Below are positions 25,256 through 33,191 of a stretch of DNA of 64,000 nucleotides, in pieces. The stretch's first letter is position 1, and each line of letters starts with the position of its first letter. The notes beneath the pieces are model-generated. The model had not been told where the DNA came from. It saw only the letters and a list, made by a program, of their open reading frames with translations, and ran no database searches. Both the position numbers and the translations under genes were made by a program. Source of the stretch: Seonamhaeicola sp. ML3 (lineage in GTDB: Bacteria; Bacteroidota; Bacteroidia; Flavobacteriales; Flavobacteriaceae); contig NZ_CP096884.1 of NCBI RefSeq assembly GCF_023273855.1, forward strand, positions 2,046,001 through 2,110,000. The letters are read 5' to 3'.

Positions 25256-26227
25256 ATGGCATTATATCCGTTAAAATTTTCACCTCTTTTTAAATACAGA
25301 ATATGGGGTGGAGTGAAGTTGAAAACTCACCTAAACAAAGATTACCTTGAAGAAAATATTGGGGAGTCTTGGGAGGTTTCCGATGTTAAAGGAGATGAAA
25401 CTACGGTTTTAAATGGCGCATTGTCGGGAAAAACACTAAGAGCACTTATAGCCGAGTACAAAGGAGATTTTGTTGGAGAAAGTGTTTATGAAAAGTTTGG
25501 CAATGAGTTTCCTTTGTTGATAAAATTCATTGATGCAAAAACACCATTGTCAATTCAAGTACACCCAAGTAATGAAATTGCTAAAGTACGGCATAATGCC
25601 TTTGGTAAAAACGAAATGTGGTATGTTATGCAGGCTGATGATGAAGCAGAACTTATTATTGGGTTTGAAAATGATATTACCAAGGAAGATTATCAAGAAC
25701 ATTTAATAAATAGTTCGGTTTTAGAAGTAATGCATCGTGAAAAAGTGCGTTCTGGCGATACGTTTTATATTCCAACAGGAAGAGTTCATGCGATAGGGGC
25801 AGGCGTTTTATTGGCTGAGATACAACAAACATCGGATGTTACTTATAGGATTTATGATTATGACAGAGTAGATGCTAAAACAGGCAAAAAAAGAGATTTG
25901 CATAACGATTTGGCTATAGATGTACTAGATTTTCAAGCCCAAGAAAGCTACAAAGCAGATTATGAGCTTGAGGTCAATAAATTCAATACCTTAGTACATT
26001 CCCCATACTTTAAGACGAATATTGTTCAGCTAAAAGGGCATGTAGAAAAAGACTATAGTAAATTGGACTCTTTTGTAATTTTTATGTGTGTAGAGGGTAA
26101 TGCTGAGGTTGTCTATCTTGAAGAAACTTATACACTTGATTATGGAGAAACCATTTTATTACCCGCTTGTTTGGATGCTGTGGTAATTAAATCGAACAGT
26201 GCGAAATTATTAGAGGTTTATTATTAA
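25256..26227 (+). CDS. manA: Mannose-6-phosphate isomerase, class I
   Basis: A zinc-dependent cupin enzyme that interconverts mannose 6-phosphate and fructose 6-phosphate in the cytoplasm, linking glycolysis to mannose-containing glycans. The metal-site motifs are visible: SIQVHPS at about residues 99-105, KNEMWYV at about 118-124 and GRVHAIGAG at about 174-182. At 323 residues it is the short type common in Bacteroidetes and Firmicutes, without the extra domain of enterobacterial ManA. It is a single-gene unit that begins 81 bases after tRNA-Pro and ends at a strong terminator. No link to the glucan locus is evident. Confidence 0.94.
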   Translation: MALYPLKFSPLFKYRIWGGVKLKTHLNKDYLEENIGESWEVSDVKGDETTVLNGALSGKTLRALIAEYKGDFVGESVYEKFGNEFPLLIKFIDAKTPLSIQVHPSNEIAKVRHNAFGKNEMWYVMQADDEAELIIGFENDITKEDYQEHLINSSVLEVMHREKVRSGDTFYIPTGRVHAIGAGVLLAEIQQTSDVTYRIYDYDRVDAKTGKKRDLHNDLAIDVLDFQAQESYKADYELEVNKFNTLVHSPYFKTNIVQLKGHVEKDYSKLDSFVIFMCVEGNAEVVYLEETYTLDYGETILLPACLDAVVIKSNSAKLLEVYY

Positions 26228-26247
26228 TTAATAAATTTACAAAAAGT

Positions 26248-26278
26248 AAAAGGTCTTCAAACTTGAAGACCTTTTTTT
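26248..26278 (+). terminator. Rho-independent terminator after manA
   Basis: AAAAGGTCTTCAA (26248-26260) pairs with TTGAAGACCTTTT (26263-26275) across a 2-base centre, followed by more T residues. It begins 20 bases after the stop codon of manA. The A-rich left flank would also let it serve the convergent GIN-domain gene. Confidence 0.88.
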
Positions 26279-26335
26279 GGTTGATTAATATTTTGCCGAT
26301 AGCGAGGAAATCTTTGAGTAAAAGATTACTGTTTA

Positions 26336-27064
26336 CTACCTCTTTTTGATACTGCCAGAAACATTGTTGCTTTTATTCACTGTTTCTGGATCACCATAAT
26401 ATTTTATATCCCCGCCGCTAGAGGCTTTTGCGATTAGTTCTTTGGAGGTATTTACAGTAATGTCAGCACCACTAGAAGCTCTTACGTTACTTGTTTCGGC
26501 CTCCAGATTACCAGATTTTATATCACTTCCGCTTGTCGCTTCAGCGACAAGGTTTTTGGTTTTCCCCGACAGCTTTAAATCGCTACCACTGGTTGATTTA
26601 CAATTTAAGTGAGATGTGTTTACTTGTAGTGTCATGTCACTGCCACTCGTTGTTTTAATTGTTAATTCGTCCGCAGTAATGGTATTGGTGGAATGTATAT
26701 CGCTACCACTGGTGGAAATGATGTTAGAAATGTCTTTAAAGCTAACATGTACCTTTTTGGCAGAATATCTTGAAATACTCTGTTTGGTATGGATTTTTAA
26801 AACACCATTTTCAATTTCGGTAAGAATGATATCGTGCAGGTTTTCGTCGGCTTCAACAGCGATACTTTCCTCATTGCTTTGAGTTAAGTATACATTTAAG
26901 CCTTCGGTAGCTTTAATTGTGCTAAAAGTTCCAGAAACATCTCTTTCCTCGGTAATTACGTTTCCATTTCCTTTTACACCGTTGCTAATGTTAATGTCAA
27001 AATTACACGATACTAAGAAAAGGCTTAATATGGCGGCAATAATAATTTTGATTAGAGTTGTCAT
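26336..27064 (-). CDS. GIN-domain (DUF2807) lipoprotein with SGSD ladder (242 aa)
   Basis: A lipoprotein (Cys20 in LFLVSC) with a putative autotransporter adhesin head GIN domain (DUF2807), which is very common in Bacteroidetes next to PspC and PadR genes. From about residue 110 to 225 the motif Ser-Gly-Ser-Asp or a close variant (SGAD, SGGD) recurs six times at 18- to 21-residue spacing, as expected for one per turn of a right-handed beta-solenoid. The function of GIN proteins is not established; a cell-envelope role is usual. It lies downstream of the PspC gene on the same strand with a 120-base gap. Confidence 0.9.
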   Translation of the reverse strand: MTTLIKIIIAAILSLFLVSCNFDINISNGVKGNGNVITEERDVSGTFSTIKATEGLNVYLTQSNEESIAVEADENLHDIILTEIENGVLKIHTKQSISRYSAKKVHVSFKDISNIISTSGSDIHSTNTITADELTIKTTSGSDMTLQVNTSHLNCKSTSGSDLKLSGKTKNLVAEATSGSDIKSGNLEAETSNVRASSGADITVNTSKELIAKASSGGDIKYYGDPETVNKSNNVSGSIKKR

Positions 27065-27184
27065 GATTATTCGTTTTTTGATTGTGATTTGATGTTTTTG
27101 TTTTTTTACTTCTTCAAATGTCTTTTAAATAAATGTCCTTTTTTAAATTAAGCGTATGAATTGTCGGTTTTTAATGATGAATTG

Positions 27185-29017
27185 TTAATCGTCTCTGGTT
27201 TTGATTTTCACACCATCAGAATTTATATCTACCTGTACTTCTTCGCTTTCGCTTTTAACACCATTGTTGTCTACTTTAATGCTTAACACTTCACTTTTTA
27301 TTTGTATACCTTCATCGTTGATTTTTATTCCAGAGGTGTTATCGTGAACATCAACGTCAACATCAAAAGAATCTTCTGTTGGGCAATCCAAGCAAACGGT
27401 GTCATCTTCAATAATTTTCAGGAATAGATTTGTTTGTTTTCCAGGAACAATGTTGTTTCTGTTCTTGTAGTAATTTAAGAACGATTTGGTATTGTTATTA
27501 AAGTTTACAATGGTGCCTTCAGGTAAATATAAAATGGCGGTTACATCCTGGTCACTTGTTTTGTTTTCAACTGGAGTTGACAAGAAAGTGTCAAGTAATA
27601 AAGTGCCATTAACCAAACGATAACCATAATTGATATTCTTGGCACGTTCAGAAGCTATTTCGTAACTGCTTCCATCAGCACTTTTTCTTATATGAATCGC
27701 GCCAACAGAATCTGTTGTAGACCGTACAGTAATTCTAACATCAGAATTATAAATGGTTCGTTCCCCGTTTTCGTTAGTAGCAATTTTAAAATTTCTTCTA
27801 TTACGGTAATACCCATCCATAATATCATTATTTACCATTTTTACTTTGAGCGTGTCTTGAGCTTTAATATTTAGTTCATGCTTTTCTGTGTAAAACTCGT
27901 CATGGCTATGCTCGCTAATTTCACGAACTCCAAAAACCGTAAGACCTATAATTGATATTAACCAAACACCCAAAAGTGTAAATTTCGCAGGGTTACCAAT
28001 AGACTTAGAGTTGTTGATTAAGATTTTTATACCCAAATAGAAAAGGAAGAAGAACGGTATTCCTACGGCAAATAACGTGAATAGAGATACCAACCATATT
28101 GGAGAATCTCCAGAATTAAACATATAGACATTCTCTGTCCATGGAATGTCAACAAAGTCTATAACACCAACCGATAGAAGGGAAACTGCTAAGGAAATAA
28201 TAGTTATTGCTCCTATAAATATTAATAATACGCCAATGAGCTTGGCAAATATTTTAAAGAAGAACATAAAAATCTCACCTATAGTCTCGAAAAAAGCACT
28301 AGAAGAAGATTTTGCCTTTTTAGTATGCTTTTTAAAATCTACATTTTTTGCAGCTTCTGAGGCACTTTTAGCAGCTCCGGAAACGGTATCGGACACATTT
28401 TTTGCAACATCAGTAACGGTTTCAGTAACATTGTCGAGCCCATCCTTGATTTTTTTTTCAATATTACTAATGTTTACAGGCTCCCCCGTCATCATTATTT
28501 TTTCAGCTGTCGTCTTGGCCTCAGGAACTAAAATCCATAAAAGGATATAGAGTAACACACCTGTTCCAGCGGCACTAAACAAGATGACCCAAGCTAAACG
28601 TACCCAAATGGCATCTATGCCAAAGTAATGCCCTAGACCAGAAGATACACCACCAACATAAGAGTTGTCGGTATCTCTAAAAAGTTTTTTTGTAGGAGCA
28701 TGCGTTCTTTTTTGAGATGATGATGCTTGAGGTTCATCTTCAAATATCTCATCGTCAACTAGGTAATCCTCGGGTTGTCCCATAATGGCAATTACCTCGT
28801 CTACCTCTTTAATACGTATAACTTCTTTATGGTTTTGTACACGCTCGTTAAAAAGTTCAGCAATTCTAGCTTCAATATCAGCTATAATTTCAGAGCGTCC
28901 TTGAGAGTCTGTAAATGAACGTTTTATAGCCTCAAGATAGCGTTGTAATTTAAGGTAAGCATCTTCATCAATGTGGAAAAAGATACCTGCTAAATTTATG
29001 TTGACTGTTTTATTCAT
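27185..29017 (-). CDS. PspC-domain membrane protein (610 aa)
   Basis: A large envelope protein. The N-terminal 90 residues (NKTVNINLAGIFFHIDEDAY) are the conserved cap of this flavobacterial family. The PspC domain follows at about residues 110-170 (NSYVGGVSSGLGHYFGID, then two hydrophobic stretches). An Ala/Lys/Val-rich helical linker is next, then three or four more transmembrane helices up to about residue 370, and a beta-rich C-terminal region that ends in repeated Asp/Asn/Gly turns. PspC domains belong to phage-shock type membrane-stress systems. The start overlaps the stop codon of the upstream PadR gene by four bases, so the two are translationally coupled and probably co-regulated. 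Confidence 0.92.
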   Translation of the reverse strand: MNKTVNINLAGIFFHIDEDAYLKLQRYLEAIKRSFTDSQGRSEIIADIEARIAELFNERVQNHKEVIRIKEVDEVIAIMGQPEDYLVDDEIFEDEPQASSSQKRTHAPTKKLFRDTDNSYVGGVSSGLGHYFGIDAIWVRLAWVILFSAAGTGVLLYILLWILVPEAKTTAEKIMMTGEPVNISNIEKKIKDGLDNVTETVTDVAKNVSDTVSGAAKSASEAAKNVDFKKHTKKAKSSSSAFFETIGEIFMFFFKIFAKLIGVLLIFIGAITIISLAVSLLSVGVIDFVDIPWTENVYMFNSGDSPIWLVSLFTLFAVGIPFFFLFYLGIKILINNSKSIGNPAKFTLLGVWLISIIGLTVFGVREISEHSHDEFYTEKHELNIKAQDTLKVKMVNNDIMDGYYRNRRNFKIATNENGERTIYNSDVRITVRSTTDSVGAIHIRKSADGSSYEIASERAKNINYGYRLVNGTLLLDTFLSTPVENKTSDQDVTAILYLPEGTIVNFNNNTKSFLNYYKNRNNIVPGKQTNLFLKIIEDDTVCLDCPTEDSFDVDVDVHDNTSGIKINDEGIQIKSEVLSIKVDNNGVKSESEEVQVDINSDGVKIKTRDD

Positions 29018-29355
29018 TTTTTTGTTGTTTTTTGGCTTGTTACTATGTTAACGGCGTTTTGTAGTTCGCTCCAAGTAGTATTTAATTCTTGTAAAAAAAG
29101 TTTTCCGGTTTCTGTTAAACCATAATATTTTCTTGGTGGTCCAGAGGTTGATTCTTCCCATCTGTAATTCAAGAGTCCAGCGTTTTTTAGTCGCGTTAGT
29201 AGCGGGTAAATTGTTCCTTCAACTACTAGCAACTTGGCGTCTTTTAAAGTGCTTAAGATTTCTGCAACGTAAGCATCGTCATCTTTCAAGACAGAAAGTA
29301 TGCAGAACTCCAAAACTCCTTTACGCATTTGTGCTTTTGTGTTTTCTATCTTCAT
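29014..29355 (-). CDS. PadR-family transcriptional regulator (113 aa)
   Basis: A small winged-helix repressor. The sequence has the PadR pattern: MRKGVLEFCILSVL in helix 1, DDAYVAEILSTL, the recognition region GTIYPLLTRLKNAGLL, the wing segment PPRKYYGLTETGK, and a C-terminal dimerisation helix. It is the first gene of the PadR/PspC/GIN cluster and overlaps the PspC gene by four bases, so it probably regulates its own operon. Its ligand is unknown. The ATG at 29355 gives the usual compact length for the family in flavobacteria. Confidence 0.93.
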   Translation of the reverse strand: MKIENTKAQMRKGVLEFCILSVLKDDDAYVAEILSTLKDAKLLVVEGTIYPLLTRLKNAGLLNYRWEESTSGPPRKYYGLTETGKLFLQELNTTWSELQNAVNIVTSQKTTKK

Positions 29356-29473
29356 AGTATCATTTCGTTTAATATTTTAAGACTGTTCATTTTTTGATTG
29401 ATTTGATTGATGATTGATTATTTTGATGAAATTGATTTTTGTTTTATGGCGCCTGCCTAACGCGGATCAGGCA

Positions 29474-29920
29474 TTACTTTAAAAAATTTATGGTTAACGG
29501 ATATCTATAATATTCTCCATCTCTGGCCTTTAAGCTCGCGATTACAATAAATATCAGCTCAAATATAAAAGCTAAAATGGCAAAGGCTCCCAAAGCACCA
29601 CCTATATAAAGTAGGGGGGAAGGTTTACCTAAGTTAATATGAAAATCCTGGAATCCATGAAAATCTATAAAGTCTATACCGTGAAATACTTTAAAAATAA
29701 AAAACGGAATAGTTAAGGTGCCTATAATAACGGCATATAGCAAAATGCTGATCTGAAAGTTTATGGCTTGCTTACCATGATAATCAACAAACTCAGATTT
29801 ATCTTTATTGGTTACCCAAAGAATGATGGGGCCAATAAAGTTTCCAAACGGGATAATAAACCTACTAAAGGTCGATAAGTGAATAAAGGTTGCAATGTTT
29901 TTTTGATGATTATTTAACAT
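29474..29920 (-). CDS. DUF4870 (Tic20-like) membrane protein
   Basis: A small integral membrane protein of about 148 residues with the DUF4870 signature FGNFIGPIILWVTNKDKSEFV (spanning roughly residues 24-44) and HGKQAINFQIS, followed by two more hydrophobic helices. I start at the ATG at 29920 (MLNNHQKN); the frame can be extended to a TTG at 29965, but the added residues are not typical of the family. It lies on the same strand about 120 bases upstream of the PadR gene, in the usual company of PspC-type clusters. Function unknown. Confidence 0.88.
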   Translation of the reverse strand: MLNNHQKNIATFIHLSTFSRFIIPFGNFIGPIILWVTNKDKSEFVDYHGKQAINFQISILLYAVIIGTLTIPFFIFKVFHGIDFIDFHGFQDFHINLGKPSPLLYIGGALGAFAILAFIFELIFIVIASLKARDGEYYRYPLTINFLK

Positions 29921-30079
29921 GATTTTTTTGATTGATATAAAAACATATAATAGTTTCTTATGCAAATATATGTCTAAAATAAGGTACTTTGTTACGCATA
30001 GTACTTAAAATTAACATAATTTTAACATTTAAAGTTGTTTTTTTATTTCATAAATTAGACAAGAATTAAAGTTTTAAAT

Positions 30080-30538
30080 ATGAAGTTAACTCCCAGTAAA
30101 CTAAATACTTTCAGTATGTTTAAGCTGCCCGCTGCCTATTTATGCGGAGTAAGAGTAAAGGAGCTAAATGCAAAAAAGTGTATGGTTTCTGTGAAACACC
30201 GTTGGATCAATCAGAATCCATTTAAATCTATGTTTTGGGCTGTTCAGGGTATGGCTGCAGAACTTTCTACTGCTGCTATAATGATTGGTAAAATTCAGGA
30301 CTCTGGAAAAAGCATCTCTATGCTGGTGGTTTCAAATGAAGCCAAGTACACCAAAAAAGCCACGGGAAGAATCAATTTTACCTGCGCTCAAGGAGAGCTC
30401 ATTGATAAAATCCTTAATAAGGCTATCGAAACAGGTGAAGGACAAACCATTTGGTTAGAATCTGTTGGGGTGAATGAAGAAGGAATTGCCGTTTCTATCT
30501 TTAGATTTGAGTGGAGTGTGAAATTGAAAAACAGATAG
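30080..30538 (+). CDS. DUF4442 hotdog-fold thioesterase-like protein (152 aa)
   Basis: A cytoplasmic protein of the DUF4442 family, which adopts the hotdog fold of acyl-CoA thioesterases. The typical sequence is seen: NTFSMFKLPAAYLCGVRV near the start, HRWINQNPFKSMFWAVQGM in the middle (about residues 45-63), and a Glu/Ala-rich helix containing AAELSTAA. No catalytic residue can be assigned with certainty. It appears to be translated with the next small gene, whose ATG begins two bases after this stop codon. Confidence 0.88.
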   Translation: MKLTPSKLNTFSMFKLPAAYLCGVRVKELNAKKCMVSVKHRWINQNPFKSMFWAVQGMAAELSTAAIMIGKIQDSGKSISMLVVSNEAKYTKKATGRINFTCAQGELIDKILNKAIETGEGQTIWLESVGVNEEGIAVSIFRFEWSVKLKNR

Positions 30539-30540
30539 TT

Positions 30541-30807
30541 ATGGCAATGTATTTTAAGAGATATTGGGATGAAGATAGGGAAGATGAATTTGGAAACTGG
30601 GGAAAGTCAGTTTGGTTCTTTGAAGTTGAGAAATCTGGTTTTATTTCTAAGCAAATTGAAAAATACAAAAATGGTAAAATATTAAAATATGACCAGCAGA
30701 ATAAAGAGGATGAATTTGGGATGCTAGGAGATCAGCAATTAGATGTTAGCGAGTTTTTAGACTTTGAGATATCAAAGGAAGAATTTGAAATTGTCTGGGA
30801 TGATTGA
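30541..30807 (+). CDS. Small acidic protein of unknown function (88 aa)
   Basis: A short, acidic, Trp-rich protein: MAMYFKRYWDEDREDEFG, then WFFEVEKSGFISKQIEKYKN, and a C-terminus ending EFEIVWDD. The pattern RYWDE...DEFG.WG.S.W.FEV is one that I recall from small uncharacterised bacterial proteins, some of which occur in immunity-like contexts, but I cannot name the family with confidence. The ATG at 30541 is preferred over a GTG 30 bases upstream that would overlap the DUF4442 gene. The two-base gap to that gene suggests co-translation. No signal peptide or membrane segment. Confidence 0.75.
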   Translation: MAMYFKRYWDEDREDEFGNWGKSVWFFEVEKSGFISKQIEKYKNGKILKYDQQNKEDEFGMLGDQQLDVSEFLDFEISKEEFEIVWDD

Positions 30808-30879
30808 AATAATTGGATTTGCGTTGTAACAAAATATTAATCATATCAACTTATAAACGAATCAAACAAAAAACAAAAA

Positions 30880-31680
30880 ATGACAGCACACGAAATTGAT
30901 TATACTATCTACGGTGAAGAGATGCAATACGTAGAAATAGAACTAGACCCTCAAGAAGCCGTAATTGCAGAGGCAGGAAGTTTTATGATGATGGATGAAG
31001 GCATTAAAATGGAAACCATTTTTGGCGATGGTTCTCAAAAAGATACGGGATTCTTAGGCAAGATTTTAGGAGCCGGTAAACGCATCTTAACTGGGGAGAG
31101 TCTATTTATGACTGCTTTTTACAATGAAATCATTGGTAAGAGAAAAGTCTCTTTTGCTTCGCCATATCCTGGAAAAATTGTTCCCATAGATTTAACGCAG
31201 TTCGGAGGGAAGTTTGTTTGCCAGAAAGATGCATTTTTATGTGCAGCCAAAGGCGTAAGTGTAGGTATAGAGTTCTCGAAAAAATTAGGACGCGGATTTT
31301 TTGGAGGTGAAGGGTTTATTATGCAGAAATTAGAAGGTGATGGTATGGCCTTTGTGCATGCCGGAGGTACAATGGCTAAAAAGGAATTAATGGCCGGAGA
31401 GACTTTAAAAGTCGATACGGGATGTATTGTTGGTTTTGACCATACAGTAGATTATGATATCGAGTTTGTAGGTGGTATAAAGAATACCATTTTTGGAGGT
31501 GAAGGTTTGTTCTTTGCCACACTTCAAGGGCCTGGAACAGTTTACATACAATCCTTGCCCTTTAGCAGATTAGCTGGAAGAGTCTTGGCCTCGGCACCGC
31601 AAGGCGGAGGTAAAAACAAAGGTGAAGGAAGTATTCTTGGTGGAATAGGGGATTTACTAGATGGAGATAACAGATTTTAA
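30880..31680 (+). CDS. AIM24/TIGR00266-family protein (266 aa)
   Basis: A conserved beta-rich protein of the TIGR00266/AIM24 family. It opens with [19 protein letters not shown] and [16 protein letters not shown], and has Gly/Phe-rich hairpins such as [12 protein letters not shown] and [19 protein letters not shown]. The C-terminus is a Gly/Lys-rich tail. Bacterial members have no established function; the mitochondrial relative Aim24 helps to organise the inner membrane. It has no signal peptide and is therefore cytoplasmic or membrane-associated. It follows the small acidic gene by 72 bases on the same strand. Confidence 0.92.
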   Translation: MTAHEIDYTIYGEEMQYVEIELDPQEAVIAEAGSFMMMDEGIKMETIFGDGSQKDTGFLGKILGAGKRILTGESLFMTAFYNEIIGKRKVSFASPYPGKIVPIDLTQFGGKFVCQKDAFLCAAKGVSVGIEFSKKLGRGFFGGEGFIMQKLEGDGMAFVHAGGTMAKKELMAGETLKVDTGCIVGFDHTVDYDIEFVGGIKNTIFGGEGLFFATLQGPGTVYIQSLPFSRLAGRVLASAPQGGGKNKGEGSILGGIGDLLDGDNRF

Positions 31681-31805
31681 ATGTTAAATTTAGGCCAAAT
31701 AAGATTTTTGATTGTAAATTTCACTAAATTTACCTCTAGAATATTTAAATCGAAGCCTATAAAATAAATCTACTTTTTAATTTAAAACCAAAACCTTAAT
31801 ATAAT

Positions 31806-32003
31806 ATGGCGAGAGCAATGTTAGAGTATACCAAGACTGTACTTAATAAAGTTAGTTTTGATGCTACGTTGTTTTGCAAAGAAGTACAAAAAGCAGTGTC
31901 CAGACTACTGCCCTACGAGATTGAAGAGCTTAAAATTTATATCATGTCTCTAGTACAGCAAAACCCTGAATTAAATCAATGTTTAATTTATTTAAAACCA
32001 TAA
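31806..32003 (+). CDS. Small conserved-looking protein (65 aa)
   Basis: A 65-residue protein with no signal peptide, predicted to be mostly helical: LEYTKTVLNKVSFDATLFCKE, then AVSRLLPYEIEELKIYIMSL. The codon use matches its neighbours, and the reading frame ends 3 bases before a strong terminator, which supports a real gene. I recall similar short proteins beside oxyR in flavobacteria but cannot assign a function. It is convergent with oxyR. Confidence 0.7.
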   Translation: MARAMLEYTKTVLNKVSFDATLFCKEVQKAVSRLLPYEIEELKIYIMSLVQQNPELNQCLIYLKP

Positions 32004-32006
32004 AAG

Positions 32007-32033
32007 AAAAGCGACCCTGAGGTCGCTTTTTTT
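32007..32033. terminator. Bidirectional terminator between the small ORF and oxyR
   Basis: AAAAGCGACC (32007-32016) pairs with GGTCGCTTTT (32021-32030) around a CTGA loop, with a 7-base T run. It lies in the 36-base gap between the convergent ends of the 65-residue gene and oxyR, and the A-rich left flank lets it work in both directions. Confidence 0.9.
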
Positions 32034-32039
32034 ATGCTT

Positions 32040-32981
32040 TTATTTGTTTGGTAACGGACTTATAATTTTTACATCTTGAAATGCAATAGCTCCTCTAATA
32101 ATTCCTGAAATAACATCTTGTAAGGCTTCTATTATCTGCATTTTAAGTTCACTTTTATGGTAAATAATGCTGACTTCTCTTGCTGGTGATGGCTCTTTGA
32201 AGTAATGTAGGTTTTCTTTTTCTTTTTCTCTTACATCTATGGTGTGTAAATATGGAAGAAGCGTCATACCTAAACCTTCATTAGAAAGTTTAATCAAGGT
32301 TTCAATACTTCCGCTTTCCAATTGAAATTTATCGTCTACATGGTTTTTAAAAACTTTACACAGGTTTATTACTCCATCTCTAAAACAATGGCCATCCTCA
32401 AGGAGTAAAATGTCGTCAATTTCTAAATCAGATGCGTCTATTTTGCCATGTCCGTGTAGTTTGTGGTTTTTTGGGATATAGCTAACAAAAGGTTCAAAAT
32501 AAAGTACCCGTTCTTTAATGTTATCATCTTCTAAAGGCGTAGCAGCAATGGCAGCATCTAAATGTCCATCTTTAATACGTGCCATAATCTCTTCTGTGGT
32601 TAACTCTTCTATTTTGAGTTTTACCTTAGGATGTTTTTTAATAAATGTTTTTAAAAACATTGGCAAAAGTGTAGGCATTATGGTTGGTATGATTCCAAGT
32701 TTAAATTCGCCTCCAATGAAACCCTTCTGTTGATCTACAATATCTTGGATTCTATAAGATTCGTTTACGATATTTCTAGCTTGGGTTACAATTTTTTTAC
32801 CCACCTCTGTTAATTCAATAGGCTTTTTGCTTCTATCAAAAATCTGGACATCTAATTGGTCTTCTAATTTTTGAATCTGCATACTCAATGTTGGTTGGGT
32901 TACAAAACACTTTTCTGCCGCTTTGGTGAAATTTTGGTGTTCAGCTACAGCTAAAACGTAGTATAATTGTGTAATTGTCAT
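32040..32981 (-). CDS. oxyR: Hydrogen peroxide sensor OxyR (LysR family, 313 aa)
   Basis: A LysR-type regulator. The N-terminal winged helix is TITQLYYVLAVAEHQNFTKAA with recognition segment CFVTQPTLSMQIQKLED. The redox centre is conserved exactly as in Escherichia coli: Cys199 and Cys208 in LLEDGHCFRDGVINLC, even at the same residue numbers, so it should sense peroxide by disulfide formation and activate antioxidant genes. The substrate domain contains the usual IIPTIMPTLLP segment. It is a single gene whose leader holds an inverted repeat at 33015-33047 that may be an autoregulatory site. No catalase or peroxidase gene is in the window. Confidence 0.93.
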   Translation of the reverse strand: MTITQLYYVLAVAEHQNFTKAAEKCFVTQPTLSMQIQKLEDQLDVQIFDRSKKPIELTEVGKKIVTQARNIVNESYRIQDIVDQQKGFIGGEFKLGIIPTIMPTLLPMFLKTFIKKHPKVKLKIEELTTEEIMARIKDGHLDAAIAATPLEDDNIKERVLYFEPFVSYIPKNHKLHGHGKIDASDLEIDDILLLEDGHCFRDGVINLCKVFKNHVDDKFQLESGSIETLIKLSNEGLGMTLLPYLHTIDVREKEKENLHYFKEPSPAREVSIIYHKSELKMQIIEALQDVISGIIRGAIAFQDVKIISPLPNK

Positions 32982-33014
32982 TGTTGCTAGTTAAGGTTAT
33001 AAAAGTATATAAAC

Positions 33015-33047
33015 AATTGATAAAAACTATAATAAAGATTGTCAATT
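33015..33047. promoter_or_regulatory. Inverted repeat upstream of oxyR, possible LysR-type site
   Basis: AATTGATAA (33015-33023) and TTGTCAATT (33039-33047) form an inverted repeat with one mismatch and a 15-base AT-rich centre, ending 34 bases before the oxyR start codon. LysR regulators usually bind such interrupted dyads near their own promoter. The site does not match the E. coli OxyR spacing closely. Confidence 0.4.
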
Positions 33048-33191
33048 ATAAATTAATTTTGGAATAGTTTATTATTATAGTTTTGTTTTTGAGATTATAT
33101 AAATAACGGACGAAAATGTTAAACGTTTCGTAATAATTTACCTAGTAAGCGAATTGATTCATTTTGTCTTCATGACATGATAAGAGATGCG

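Noticed and set aside
28146-28550. A 134-residue open frame on the plus strand opposite the PspC gene
   Set aside because: It mirrors the hydrophobic and Ala-rich parts of the PspC protein and has no independent signals.
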